Source: Mycolicibacterium mageritense (lineage in GTDB: Bacteria > Actinomycetota > Actinomycetes > Mycobacteriales > Mycobacteriaceae). Taken from it: DNA of 64,000 nucleotides. Below the pieces are notes generated by a model. That model had not been told where the DNA came from. It made no database searches and saw nothing but the letters and a program-made list of their open reading frames with translations. This document shows, in pieces, positions 38,609-47,652 of this stretch (positions are counted from its first letter, which is position 1; each line of letters starts with the position of its first letter). The DNA lies in NCBI RefSeq assembly GCF_010727475.1, contig NZ_AP022567.1:7936001-8000000 (forward strand). Direction: 5' to 3'. Position numbers and translations under genes: made by a program.

Positions 38609-40608
38609 GATTCGTTCTCCTGTGTGTGAGCGGTGATTCGGGCCAGCGGCTGACCCACCTTGACCTGGTCGCCGACGGCGACGAGAAGTTCGGCCACGCC
38701 GTCGACGGGTGCGGTGAGTGCGTGTTCCATCTTCATGGCCTCGACGGTCACGACGACGGTTCCCGCGGCGATCTCGCTGCCGTCGTCGACGCCAACGGCG
38801 ACAACGGATCCCGGCATGGGGCTGACGAGCTCGGCGTCGCCGCTGTGCTCGTCGTCGGGACGCACGGGCGCTTCGCGGACCTCGTCCACGAACCACGTGC
38901 GGCCACCGCCGGAGAGCCAGACGCGGCCATCGGTGGTCGCGGTCAGATACTCGGTGCGCAGGCCGTCGAGTGTGACGGCGAACCGGTCCCCGGCGAAAGC
39001 GACGCTGACGGTGTGGGTTTCGCCGTGTTCGACGGTCGCGACCGCGTCACCCGGGCTGCCTGTGAGGTACACGTGATCGGTTCGGTCGCCTGCGGACAGC
39101 CGGAAGGTGGCGGGCGCCCGTTCCCCTGTCCGCCAGCCCGACGGCACCTCCCACACGCTGTTGCCGGCCGCCGACCAGTGCCGAATCCACTGGTATGCCG
39201 CCGCGGCGATCAGTTCCCGGTCTCCGGCCGGCGCCGCCGCGAATTCGGGGGCGCGGCGGTCCAGCAGACCGGTGTCGAGCCGGCCCGCCACGACGTCGGG
39301 GTCGGCGATGAGAAAGCGCAGGAACTCGATGTTGGTGGTGACACCCAGTACCGCGGTGTCCGCCAGCGCCCGGTCCAGCCGGTGCAGCGCCGCTGCCCGA
39401 TCCCCCGCGTAGGCGATCACCTTCGACAGCATCGGGTCGTAGTCACTGCCGACGACCGTGCCCGCGGCGAGCCCGGAATCCACCCGCACCCCGGCGCCCA
39501 CGGGCTCACCAAGGCCGAGCACCGGTCCGCCGGTGGGCAGGAACCCTGCGGCGGGATCTTCGGCGTACACGCGGGCCTCCACGGCGTGCCCGGACAACAC
39601 GATGTCGTCCTGGCCGAGCGTCAGCTTTTCCCCCGCCGCGATGCGAATCTGCTGTTCCACCAGATCGATACCGGTGACCATCTCGGTCACCGGATGTTCC
39701 ACCTGCAGCCGGGTGTTCATCTCCATGAAGAAGAACTCATCGGGTTGGTCGGCCGAGACGATGAACTCCACCGTGCCCGCGCCGGTGTAGTCGACACTAC
39801 GCGCGGTGTCGCACGCGGCCGCACCGATCCGGGCCCGGGCCTCGGCGTCCAGCAGCGGCGATGGCGCCTCCTCGATCACCTTCTGGTGCCTGCGCTGCAG
39901 GCTGCATTCACGCTCACCCAGGTGGATCACGTTGCCGTGGGCGTCGGCGAGCACCTGAACCTCGATGTGGCGGGGCCGCAGCACGAACCGTTCCAGGAAC
40001 AACGTGTCGTCGCCGAACGCGGCGCCGGCCTCGCGGCGCGCACTGACCAGCGCGGCAGGCAGTTCGCCGGCGTCGTGTACGACGCGCATACCCTTGCCGC
40101 CGCCCCCCGCGGACGGCTTGACCAGCACGGGGAATCCCACGTCGGGAGCCCCGGCGATCAGGTCGTCGTCGGTCAGGCCCGGGCGCGAAATCCCCGGTAC
40201 GACAGGGACGCCGAATGCCGACACCGCGGCCTTGGCGGCGATCTTGTCGCCCATCGTGGCGATCGCGCCGGCAGGTGGCCCGATGAACACGATGCCCGCA
40301 TCCTGTAGCGCTGCCGCGAATTCGGCATTCTCCGAAAGGAATCCGTACCCCGGATGCACGGCCTGGGCGCCCGTGCGGCGGGCCGCGGCCACGACGGCTG
40401 CGATGTCGAGATAGCTCTGCCGGGCGGCCGCCGGGCCGATGCACACCGCGACGTCGGCCTCGGTCACGTGCCTGGCCCCGGCATCGGCCTCGCTGAAGAC
40501 CGCGACCGAGCGGATCCCCATGGCCCGCAGCGTGCGGATGACCCGCACGGCGATCTCACCGCGGTTGGCAACGAGGACTGTGTCGAACAATGAGTCTGTC
40601 ATCATCAC
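38605..40608 (-). CDS. accA1: acyl-CoA carboxylase alpha subunit (biotin carboxylase + BCCP), methylcrotonyl-CoA carboxylase
   Basis: 667 residues; GTG 40608 gives a GTGA overlap with accD1 (ATG 40605 or 40602 possible). Biotin carboxylase domain with KPSAGGGGKGMRVV (ATP grasp), RECSLQRRHQKVIEEAPSP and FFMEMNTRLQVEHPVTE, then the BCCP domain with the biotinylated Lys in VEAMKMEHALTAP near the C-terminus. With AccD1 it carboxylates 3-methylcrotonyl-CoA in leucine catabolism (known for the mycobacterial pair). Equals Rv2501c. Confidence 0.94.
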   Translation of the reverse strand: MMMTDSLFDTVLVANRGEIAVRVIRTLRAMGIRSVAVFSEADAGARHVTEADVAVCIGPAAARQSYLDIAAVVAAARRTGAQAVHPGYGFLSENAEFAAALQDAGIVFIGPPAGAIATMGDKIAAKAAVSAFGVPVVPGISRPGLTDDDLIAGAPDVGFPVLVKPSAGGGGKGMRVVHDAGELPAALVSARREAGAAFGDDTLFLERFVLRPRHIEVQVLADAHGNVIHLGERECSLQRRHQKVIEEAPSPLLDAEARARIGAAACDTARSVDYTGAGTVEFIVSADQPDEFFFMEMNTRLQVEHPVTEMVTGIDLVEQQIRIAAGEKLTLGQDDIVLSGHAVEARVYAEDPAAGFLPTGGPVLGLGEPVGAGVRVDSGLAAGTVVGSDYDPMLSKVIAYAGDRAAALHRLDRALADTAVLGVTTNIEFLRFLIADPDVVAGRLDTGLLDRRAPEFAAAPAGDRELIAAAAYQWIRHWSAAGNSVWEVPSGWRTGERAPATFRLSAGDRTDHVYLTGSPGDAVATVEHGETHTVSVAFAGDRFAVTLDGLRTEYLTATTDGRVWLSGGGRTWFVDEVREAPVRPDDEHSGDAELVSPMPGSVVAVGVDDGSEIAAGTVVVTVEAMKMEHALTAPVDGVAELLVAVGDQVKVGQPLARITAHTQENES

Positions 40609-42158
40609 ATCCGGAATACGCCATAGGAGACCGGCTCGAGCGGAGCCTGGCCTACAACCGAAAGAGCAAGTCCAAGAACAGTTCTGGTGTCAGCAGGGTC
40701 GATCACACCGTCGTCCCAGAGCCGTGCGGTCGAATAGTACGGGTTGCCCTGGTGCTCGTACTGAGCGCGGATCGGCGCCTTGAACTCCTCGACCTGCTCG
40801 TCGGTCATGTCGCCGCGCACGGTCGCCAGTACAGAAGCGGCCTGTTCCCCGCCCATCACCGAGATCCGCGCGTTGGGCCACATCCACAGGAACCGCGGAG
40901 AGTATGCCCGGCCGCACATCGAATAGTTGCCCGCGCCGTAGGAACCACCGATCACCACGGTCAGCTTGGGCACCCGTGCGCAGGCCACCGCCGTGACCAT
41001 CTTGGCGCCGTGCTTGGCGATGCCGCCCGCCTCGTAGTCACGCCCCACCATGAAGCCCGAGATGTTCTGCAGGAACAGCAGCGGCGTCTTGCGCTTGTCG
41101 CACAGCTCTATGAAATGCGCACCCTTGAGCGCGGATTCACCGAACAGCACGCCGTTGTTGGCGATGATGCCGACCGGATGCCCGTGGATGCGCGCGAATC
41201 CGGTGACCAGCGTGGTGCCGTATTCGGCCTTGAACTCGGTGAAGTTCCCGCCGTCGACGATGCGGGTGATGACCTCGTGCACGTCGTAGGGCACCCGGGC
41301 GTCGACCGGCACCACGTCGTAGAGCTCGTCCTGATCGGCCACGGCGTCGACGGTCGGGGTGACCTGCCACGGCGGCGGGTCGGCGGGCCCGAGGGTCGCG
41401 ACGATGTTGCGCACGATCCGCAGCGCGTCGCGGTCGTCGTGGGCGAGATGGTCTGTCACGCCGGAGGTCTTCGAGTGCAGATCCCCGCCACCAAGCTCCT
41501 CGGCGGTCACCACTTCCCCCGTCGCGGCCTTGACCAGCGGCGGGCCGCCCAAGAAGATCGTGCCCTGATTGCGCACGATCACGGCTTCGTCGCTCATCGC
41601 GGGCACGTATGCGCCACCTGCGGTACACGAACCCAGCACGGCGGCGATCTGCGCGATGCCTGCCGCGCTCATGGTCGCCTGGTTGTAGAAGATCCGGCCG
41701 AAGTGCTCGCGGTCCGGGAACACCTCGTCCTGCCGCGGCAGGAACGCGCCGCCGGAATCGACGAGATAGATGCACGGCAGGCGATTCTGCAGGGCGATCT
41801 CTTGCGCCCGCAGATGCTTCTTGACCGTGATCGGGTAGTACGTACCACCTTTGACCGTCGCGTCGTTGGCGACGATGAGGCATTCCCGGCCGGAGACGCG
41901 CCCGATGCCCGCGATCATGCCGGCACCCGGGCACTCGTCGTCGTACATGCCGTTGGCGGCCAGCGGCGCGATCTCCAAAAACGGACTGCCCGGATCGAGC
42001 AGGCCGTCGACGCGGTCCCGCGGCAACAGCTTGCCGCGGCTCACATGACGCTCCCTGGCCCGCTGCGAACCCCCGAGGGCCGCGGTGGCGAGTTTGGTGC
42101 GCAACTGCTCGACCAAGGCCAGATGCTCGTCACGGTGCGATGACAATGTCGGCTCCAT
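40605..42158 (-). CDS. accD1: acyl-CoA carboxylase beta subunit (carboxyltransferase), methylcrotonyl-CoA carboxylase
   Basis: 517 residues. Carboxyltransferase with both crotonase-like halves: GGTYYPITVKKHLRAQEIAL, LVDSGGAFLPRQDEVFPD, GSCTAGGAYVPAMSDEAVIV in the N-terminal half and LFLQNISGFMVGRDYEAGGI, VVIGGSYGAGNYSMCGRAY in the C-terminal half. The ATG 42158 has no Shine-Dalgarno; the promoter/operator lies within 45 nt, so the mRNA leader is very short. First gene of the leucine operon accD1-accA1-fadE19-maoC-citE, divergent from a TetR gene. Equals Rv2502c. Confidence 0.94.
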   Translation of the reverse strand: MEPTLSSHRDEHLALVEQLRTKLATAALGGSQRARERHVSRGKLLPRDRVDGLLDPGSPFLEIAPLAANGMYDDECPGAGMIAGIGRVSGRECLIVANDATVKGGTYYPITVKKHLRAQEIALQNRLPCIYLVDSGGAFLPRQDEVFPDREHFGRIFYNQATMSAAGIAQIAAVLGSCTAGGAYVPAMSDEAVIVRNQGTIFLGGPPLVKAATGEVVTAEELGGGDLHSKTSGVTDHLAHDDRDALRIVRNIVATLGPADPPPWQVTPTVDAVADQDELYDVVPVDARVPYDVHEVITRIVDGGNFTEFKAEYGTTLVTGFARIHGHPVGIIANNGVLFGESALKGAHFIELCDKRKTPLLFLQNISGFMVGRDYEAGGIAKHGAKMVTAVACARVPKLTVVIGGSYGAGNYSMCGRAYSPRFLWMWPNARISVMGGEQAASVLATVRGDMTDEQVEEFKAPIRAQYEHQGNPYYSTARLWDDGVIDPADTRTVLGLALSVVGQAPLEPVSYGVFRM

Positions 42159-42162
42159 TTGA

Positions 42163-42203
42163 GTTAATGACGACTAACTCGTGGTATGTTAGTCACCATT
42201 AAC
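42163..42203. promoter_or_regulatory. double palindromic operator between accD1 and tetR
   Basis: Two 16-bp sites of the form GTTARTNNNNAYTAAC: GTTAATGACGACTAAC (42163-42178) and GTTAGTCACCATTAAC (42188-42203), centres 25 bp apart. They surround TATGTT (42185-42190, candidate -10 for tetR) and TAACAT on the other strand (candidate -10 for accD1). The arrangement predicts simultaneous repression of both directions by the TetR protein, released by a leucine-pathway acyl-CoA (inference). Confidence 0.75.
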
Positions 42204-42229
42204 CGAGTTGTCTACCCTCCGGAGGCGCC

Positions 42230-42835
42230 ATGTCCACCAGCGCCGTCACCCGTCGCAGCCAGGCCAAGTCCGACCGCCGCAGCCAGCTGATCGCCGCCGC
42301 CGAACGCCTCGTGGCCGAGCGGGGCTACCTCGCGGTGCGCCTGGAGGACATCGGCGCAGCCGTCGGCGTCAGCGGCCCCGCGATCTACCGGCACTTCCCC
42401 AACAAGGAAGCCCTGCTCGTCGAACTCCTCGTGGGCATCAGCACCCGGCTGCTGGCCGGCGCACGCGCCGTCGTCGAGCAGACCGACGACCCGGCCGAGG
42501 CGCTCGACGGCCTTGTCGATTTCCACCTGGACTTCGCGTTCGGCGAATCCGACCTGATCCGCATCCAGGACCGCGACCTGAGCCATCTGCCGGAGTCCGC
42601 GAAGCGACAGGTGCGCCGGTCCCAGCGGCAGTACGTCGAGATATGGGTGTCGGTGCTGACCCGGCTGCATCCGCAGCTGCCCGAGGACGACGCAAGGGTC
42701 ATGGCGCACGCCACCTTCGGTCTGCTGAACTCGACCCCTCACAGCGTGAAACCGGCTGCCCCCAAAGCACAGTCACGTGCGGTGCTGCGCCGCATGACGT
42801 TGGCGGCGCTCACCGCGTCGCACGAGCCCGCGTGA
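42230..42835 (+). CDS. TetR-family regulator of the leucine catabolic operon
   Basis: 201 residues; RBS CCGGAGG before ATG 42230. N-terminal helix-turn-helix RSQLIAAAERLVAERGYLAV and LEDIGAAVGVSGPAIYRHFP, then an all-helical ligand domain (HLDFAFGESDLIRIQDRDLS). Divergent from accD1 with the double palindrome in between, the usual layout for local autoregulated repressors. Equals Rv2506 in position. Ligand not deducible. Confidence 0.9.
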   Translation: MSTSAVTRRSQAKSDRRSQLIAAAERLVAERGYLAVRLEDIGAAVGVSGPAIYRHFPNKEALLVELLVGISTRLLAGARAVVEQTDDPAEALDGLVDFHLDFAFGESDLIRIQDRDLSHLPESAKRQVRRSQRQYVEIWVSVLTRLHPQLPEDDARVMAHATFGLLNSTPHSVKPAAPKAQSRAVLRRMTLAALTASHEPA

Positions 42836-42955
42836 CGCACTGCGTCATCGATTCGATCAGGTGTGCGAACACCTCGTGCGCACCATCGAGCCCTCAGGGC
42901 TGCAACGACGGCACACTGAGCAGGCGCACAGGTACCCTGCAGCCATGAGGTGGGC

Positions 42956-43744
42956 ATGACGGAATCACCACGCCGCGAAGGGTCCGAGCCGACTCAACCC
43001 CTTGGTGGCGGCTATCCCGTGGACTATCCGGATCCGGCGTACGCGAACCAGCCGTACAACCCGGCGTATCCGGCCGTGCCCAATGCCGGGCCCACCGCGG
43101 GAACCAATCCCACCCAGCAACTGCCGCCGTATGCCCCGTACGGGTACGACGCCAACACGAGCTCCCAGTACGGGGCGGGGTATCAACCCCCGGGCAGCCC
43201 GCCACCGCCGCCCGAGCCCGACGACGACGGCCCGCGCCCGTGGCTGTGGATATTGGCCGGAGTCGCGGTGCTCGTGGTGGTCGGCCTGGTCATCGCGCTC
43301 GTCATCGCCAACAGCTCCCGGCAGGAAACCGTGGTGGCCCCGCAGCCGGTGACCCCCGAACCCAGTCCGACGAGGACCACCACGGCCCCGCCGACCACGT
43401 CGCGCTCACCACGGCCGGTGCCGGTGCCCCCGTCAACGTCGCCGACCACGCCGACCACCCCCGGCGCCACCGAGACTGTCACCTACGAGGTGGCCGGTGA
43501 CGGGCGCGCGATCAACATCACCTACGTCGACAGCGGCAACATGCTGCAGACCGAGTTCAACGTCATCCTGCCGTGGAGCAAGCAGGTCGAACTGCCCGAG
43601 CCGGCCACCCAGACCGCGAGCGTCAGCGTCATCAACTTCGGTCCCGAGGTCACCTGCACCGTGTCGGTCAACGGCGTCGAGACGCAGCACCAGACCGGTA
43701 CGGGGTTGACGGTCTGTGTGGGCGAAGGCGGACCGCCGCGTTAG
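42956..43744 (+). CDS. proline-rich membrane protein with MmpS-like C-terminal domain
   Basis: 262 residues from ATG 42956 (GAGG just upstream). Cytoplasmic N-terminus rich in Pro/Tyr/Asn (YPDPAYANQPYNPAYPAVPN), one transmembrane helix WLWILAGVAVLVVVGLVIAL (about residue 100), a Thr/Pro linker, and a periplasmic beta domain (VTYEVAGDGRAINITYVDSG, PWSKQVELP, FGPEVTCTVSVNG with two Cys) that matches MmpS-type accessory proteins of MmpL exporters. No mmpL nearby, so a partner is not shown. Equals Rv2507. Its TAG stop overlaps the TAA stop of the opposing MFS gene. Confidence 0.8.
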   Translation: MTESPRREGSEPTQPLGGGYPVDYPDPAYANQPYNPAYPAVPNAGPTAGTNPTQQLPPYAPYGYDANTSSQYGAGYQPPGSPPPPPEPDDDGPRPWLWILAGVAVLVVVGLVIALVIANSSRQETVVAPQPVTPEPSPTRTTTAPPTTSRSPRPVPVPPSTSPTTPTTPGATETVTYEVAGDGRAINITYVDSGNMLQTEFNVILPWSKQVELPEPATQTASVSVINFGPEVTCTVSVNGVETQHQTGTGLTVCVGEGGPPR

Positions 43745-45030
43745 TCGCGCACCAGGTGCGGCACACGCACCGCGAGCATCCCGGCCAGCCCCAGCGCGAG
43801 CACGACGCACAATCCGCCCATGCCGGCGCGGTCGGTGCCGAACAGGTCGATGAACGTGAAGAACAGCCACGGCGCGAGGAATGAGGCCGCGCGGCCGACG
43901 GTCGTGTAGAGCCCGAACGCCACACCCTCTTTGCCGTCGGCGGTGATCCGCAGCATGAGCGTGCGGGCCGAGGACAGCGTCGGCCCGATGAACAGGCACA
44001 GCAGCAGACCACACACCCAGAACGCCACCGGGCCCGACAGTGTCAGCAGCGTCATGCCGACGATGATCAGGCAGACCAGCGATCCGACGATGACGGGTTT
44101 GGAACCCACCCGGTCGTCGAGCAGGCCCCCGCTGACGGCGCCGAGCGCGGCGATCACACAAGCGCTCATCCCGAACAGCAACACATCGGCCTCGGAGATG
44201 CCGTACACGTTGACGCCCAGCACCGCGCCGAACGCGAACACGCCGGCCAGCCCATCGCGGAACACCGCGCTTGCCAACAGGTAGTACACGACGTTGCGGT
44301 CGCGTTGCCATTCGCCGCGGATCTCGGCCCACAGCCTGCGATAGGCGCCGATGAGGCCGACCCGATCGGCCGGGCCGACGGCAGGCACCCGCGGAACCAC
44401 CACGAACACCGGCAGCGCGAACAACAGGAACCAGACGGCGGTGAGCAGCATCACGGCGCGCACGTTCTGCCCGTCTTCGGCCGGGATCCCCAGTAGCCCG
44501 CGGCTGTCCCCGTCGCCCGCGATGAAACCGACGTAGGCCAGCATCAGCAGCACCACACTGCCCGCATAGCCCAACGCCAGGCCGAGCCCCGAAATCCGCC
44601 CAGACGTGTCCGGCGTGGACAACTGCCGCAGCATCGCGTTGTACGGGACCGTGGCCAGCTCGTTACAGGCCGCGGTGCACGCCAAAAGCACCAGTCCCGG
44701 CAACAGATAGCGGTAGTCGTCGCGGATCAGGGTCATGGCCGACGTCAGCACCACCGCCGCACCGGTCATCACGGCCAGCACCCGCCGCCTGCGCTGCGGT
44801 GCGTCGACCCAGATTCCGGTGACCGGCGCCAGCAGGGCCACCGCGAGACCCGCGACGGTCATGGCCCGGCCCAGCCAACTGGCGGGCGTGGTGTCGCCGG
44901 GGAGGTCCGATCCGACACTCCCGGTCAGGTACACCGAGAACACAAAAGTCACGACGATTGCGTTCAGGCCGGTAGCGCCGCAGTCCCACAAAGCCCAAGC
45001 AAGCACCCGTGCACGCCCGGGGTTGGTCAT
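43741..45030 (-). CDS. MFS transporter (UMF1-like)
   Basis: 429 residues from ATG 45030; the open frame beyond it is not used. About 12 transmembrane helices: ALWDCGATGLNAIVVTFVFS at the first helix, WVDAPQRRRRVLAVM (loop 2-3 signature), LVLLACTAACNELATVPYNA, and GKEGVAFGLYTTVGRAASFL in the second half. The DCGATGLNAIV start with NxxxPYNAMLR resembles the vacuole effluxer Atg22/UMF1 group. Substrate unknown. Equals Rv2508c. Convergent with the MmpS-like gene, the two stop codons sharing three bases (TTAG). Confidence 0.85.
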   Translation of the reverse strand: MTNPGRARVLAWALWDCGATGLNAIVVTFVFSVYLTGSVGSDLPGDTTPASWLGRAMTVAGLAVALLAPVTGIWVDAPQRRRRVLAVMTGAAVVLTSAMTLIRDDYRYLLPGLVLLACTAACNELATVPYNAMLRQLSTPDTSGRISGLGLALGYAGSVVLLMLAYVGFIAGDGDSRGLLGIPAEDGQNVRAVMLLTAVWFLLFALPVFVVVPRVPAVGPADRVGLIGAYRRLWAEIRGEWQRDRNVVYYLLASAVFRDGLAGVFAFGAVLGVNVYGISEADVLLFGMSACVIAALGAVSGGLLDDRVGSKPVIVGSLVCLIIVGMTLLTLSGPVAFWVCGLLLCLFIGPTLSSARTLMLRITADGKEGVAFGLYTTVGRAASFLAPWLFFTFIDLFGTDRAGMGGLCVVLALGLAGMLAVRVPHLVRD

Positions 45031-45063
45031 GACCGACACCCTATGGCTTCTACGATTGCGACC

Positions 45064-45870
45064 ATGCCAGTACCCGCACCCAGTCCGGACGCCCGTGCCG
45101 TCGTCACCGGCGCCTCGCAGAACATCGGCGAGGCGTTGGCCACCGAACTCGCCGCCCGCGGCCACCACCTGATCATCACCGCGCGGCGCGAGGATGTGCT
45201 GACCTCATTGGCGCAGCGGCTGACCGAACGCTACGGCGTGACCGTGGAAGTGCGGGCCGTCGACCTCGCCGACCCGGCCGCAAGGGGTGTGCTGTGCGAC
45301 GAACTCGCCCAGCGCGAGATCTCGATCCTGTGCGCCAATGCGGGCACCGCAACCTTCGGGCCGATCGTCTCTCTGGATCCCGAAGGCGAGAAGGCCCAGG
45401 TGCAGCTCAATGTCCTTGGCGTACATGACCTTGTCCTCGCGGTGTTACCAGGCATGGTGAAGCGTCAAGCCGGCGGCATCCTGATCTCCGGCTCGGCGGC
45501 GGGCAACTCACCGATCCCCAACAACGCCACCTACGCGGCGTCGAAGGCGTTCGCCAACACCTTCAGCGAGTCGCTGCGCGGTGAGGTCAAGAGCGCGGGC
45601 GTGCACGTCACCGTGCTGGCGCCGGGCCCCGTGCGCACCGAGCTGCCCGACCCGTCCGAACAGTCGCTGGTCGAGCGGCTGATCCCCGACTTCCTGTGGA
45701 TCTCGACCGAATACACCGCGAAGCTGTCGCTGGATGGCTTGGAACACAACAAGATGCGCGTGGTGCCCGGGGTGACGTCCAAGGCCATGTCGGTCGCCAG
45801 CGGCTACGCGCCACGGGCCATCGTGACGCCGATCGTCGGCGCGGTCTACAAGAAGCTCGGCGGCGACTAG
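45064..45870 (+). CDS. short-chain dehydrogenase/reductase
   Basis: 268 residues from ATG 45064, matching Rv2509 length; ATG 45043 would add seven residues. Classical SDR: AVVTGASQNIGEALATELAA (NAD(P) binding), CANAGTATFG (NAG motif), catalytic Ser in ILISGSAAG and YxxxK in ATYAASKAFAN. TVLAPGPVRTEL follows. In M. smegmatis-group species the Rv2509 orthologue has been connected with mycolate reduction in corynebacterial and mycobacterial work (recalled, not verified). Divergent from the MFS gene by 33 nt. Confidence 0.88.
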   Translation: MPVPAPSPDARAVVTGASQNIGEALATELAARGHHLIITARREDVLTSLAQRLTERYGVTVEVRAVDLADPAARGVLCDELAQREISILCANAGTATFGPIVSLDPEGEKAQVQLNVLGVHDLVLAVLPGMVKRQAGGILISGSAAGNSPIPNNATYAASKAFANTFSESLRGEVKSAGVHVTVLAPGPVRTELPDPSEQSLVERLIPDFLWISTEYTAKLSLDGLEHNKMRVVPGVTSKAMSVASGYAPRAIVTPIVGAVYKKLGGD

Positions 45871-45890
45871 CTTTCTCTGCCTCTACCCCG

Positions 45891-45947
45891 CGGAACTGCA
45901 TTCCCGGTCGTTAACGACGACAGTTAACGACCGGGAATGCAGTTCCG
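45891..45947. repeat. perfect 25-bp inverted repeat between convergent genes
   Basis: Left arm 45891-45915 begins CGGAACTGCATTCCCGG and ends TCGTTAAC; right arm 45923-45947 is its exact reverse complement; the loop is GACGACA. No T tract. It lies 20 nt after an SDR stop and 8 nt before the opposing HerA stop, so it could separate the two convergent transcripts. Confidence 0.9.
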
Positions 45948-45954
45948 GCGAAGC

Positions 45955-47538
45955 TCAGCGACGGCGCCGGCCGGTGCCGAAGATGCTGCGCGTGATCTCG
46001 CGGCCGATGACAGTGCCCGCCGAGCGCATCGCGCTCTTGAACGCCGGGCTGGCCGCCATCTTCTCGAAGAAGCCGGGCTCCTCCGGCTGGGCCGGCGCCG
46101 GCATGGTCGGCACTTCGGCCGACGCCTCGACACCGCCGAAGCCGCCCGCGTCGCCGCCCGCTGCCTCTGCCGGCGGCGGGGCCAGCTTGGCGGCCAAGCG
46201 TTCGTAGGCCGAATCCCGGTCGACCGTCTGGCCGTACGTGGCCTGCAACGGGCTGGCCTGCGCGGCTGCTTTGATGGCGTCGTCGCCGATCGCTCCCATG
46301 AGCGATCGCGGTGCCCGCATCCGGGTCCACGCCACCGGTGTCGGGGCACCGTGCTCCGAGAGCACCGTCACGACGGCCTCACCGATTCCCAGTGACGTCA
46401 GCGCCTTCTCCAGGTCGTACACATCGGTCTTCGGGTAGGTGCGCACCGTCTTGGACAGTGCCTTCTGATCGTCAGGTGTGAAGGCGCGCAACGCATGCTG
46501 GATGCGCGCACCGAGCTGGGACAGCACGTCGTTGGGGACGTCGGTGGGTAGCTGGGTGCAGAAGAACACCCCGACGCCCTTCGAGCGGATCAGCTTGACC
46601 GTCTGCTCGACCTGCTCCAGGAACGCCTTCGACGCGTCGGCGAACAACAGGTGGGCCTCGTCGAAGAAGAACACCAGCTTGGGCTTGTCGATGTCCCCGA
46701 CCTCGGGCAGTGTCGTGAACAGATCGGCGAGCACCCACATCAGGAACGTCGAGAACATCACCGGGCGTGCGGCCTGGGCGCCGAGCTCGAGCAGGCTGAT
46801 GACGCCGCGGCCCTGGTCGTCGAGCCGCAGCAGATCCTTCGGTTCGAGCTCGGGCTCACCGAAGAAGGTGTCGGCGCCCTCGGCCTCCAGGTTCACCAGG
46901 GCGCGCAGGATGACGCCCGCTGTGGTGGCCGAAACGGCGCCGAGCGCTTTGAGTTCGGGCTTGCCCTCGTCGCTCGTGAGGAACTGGATGACCGAACGCA
47001 GATCCTTGATGTCGAGCAGCGGCAGACCCTTCTGGTCGGCCCAGTGGAAGATCAGCCCGAGAGTAGACTCCTGAGTTGCGTTGAGGCCCAGCACTTTCGA
47101 CAACAGGATGGGGCCGAAGCTGGTGATCGTGGCACGCACGGGCACCCCGACGCCGCCGGTGCCAAGGGACAGGAACTCGACCGGGAACGCCGTCGGCGCC
47201 CAGCTGTCGCCGGTGTCCTTGGCGCGCTGTTCGGTCTTCTCGTTGGCCTCCCCCGGCTTGGACAAGCCCGACAGGTCGCCCTTCACGTCGGCCATCACGA
47301 CGGGCACGCCGGCCGCCGACAACTGCTCTGCGAGCACCTGAAGCGATTTCGTCTTACCGGTTCCGGTGGCGCCGGCGATCAGCCCGTGCCGGTTGACCGT
47401 CGCGAGCGGAATGCGGACCTGCGCAGCGGGGTCGACGGCGCCGTCCACCACGACGGTGCCCAGTTCCAACGCCTGGCCCTCGACCGCGTAGCCGGCAGCG
47501 ATCTGCTGCGCGGGGGTGGCTGTCGATTCGGTGGTCAT
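45955..47538 (-). CDS. HerA/VirB4-type P-loop ATPase (DUF853 family)
   Basis: 527 residues from ATG 47538 (Rv2510c is 533). Walker A GATGTGKTKSLQ about residue 57, then MADVKGDLSGLSKPGEANEK, and Walker B LVFFFDEAHLLFADASK; Arg-finger region RSKGVGVFFCTQLPTDVPND. The C-terminal tail with Pro/Ala/Gly and FGTGRRRR is basic. A hexameric DNA-translocating or DNA-processing motor is inferred from HerA-FtsK homology; the cellular role of DUF853 proteins is unknown. Divergent from orn; convergent with the SDR across the perfect hairpin. Confidence 0.85.
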   Translation of the reverse strand: MTTESTATPAQQIAAGYAVEGQALELGTVVVDGAVDPAAQVRIPLATVNRHGLIAGATGTGKTKSLQVLAEQLSAAGVPVVMADVKGDLSGLSKPGEANEKTEQRAKDTGDSWAPTAFPVEFLSLGTGGVGVPVRATITSFGPILLSKVLGLNATQESTLGLIFHWADQKGLPLLDIKDLRSVIQFLTSDEGKPELKALGAVSATTAGVILRALVNLEAEGADTFFGEPELEPKDLLRLDDQGRGVISLLELGAQAARPVMFSTFLMWVLADLFTTLPEVGDIDKPKLVFFFDEAHLLFADASKAFLEQVEQTVKLIRSKGVGVFFCTQLPTDVPNDVLSQLGARIQHALRAFTPDDQKALSKTVRTYPKTDVYDLEKALTSLGIGEAVVTVLSEHGAPTPVAWTRMRAPRSLMGAIGDDAIKAAAQASPLQATYGQTVDRDSAYERLAAKLAPPPAEAAGGDAGGFGGVEASAEVPTMPAPAQPEEPGFFEKMAASPAFKSAMRSAGTVIGREITRSIFGTGRRRR

Positions 47539-47652
47539 GTCGCGGTCCCTCCCATGTGCGCGAACGAGCGAACGAACTCGGCATCTGACACTACTTGGCA
47601 ACGGGTGGGTGTGGGCGGCTGGTTGACGCCGGTAGGCATACTGTGGATCCCT

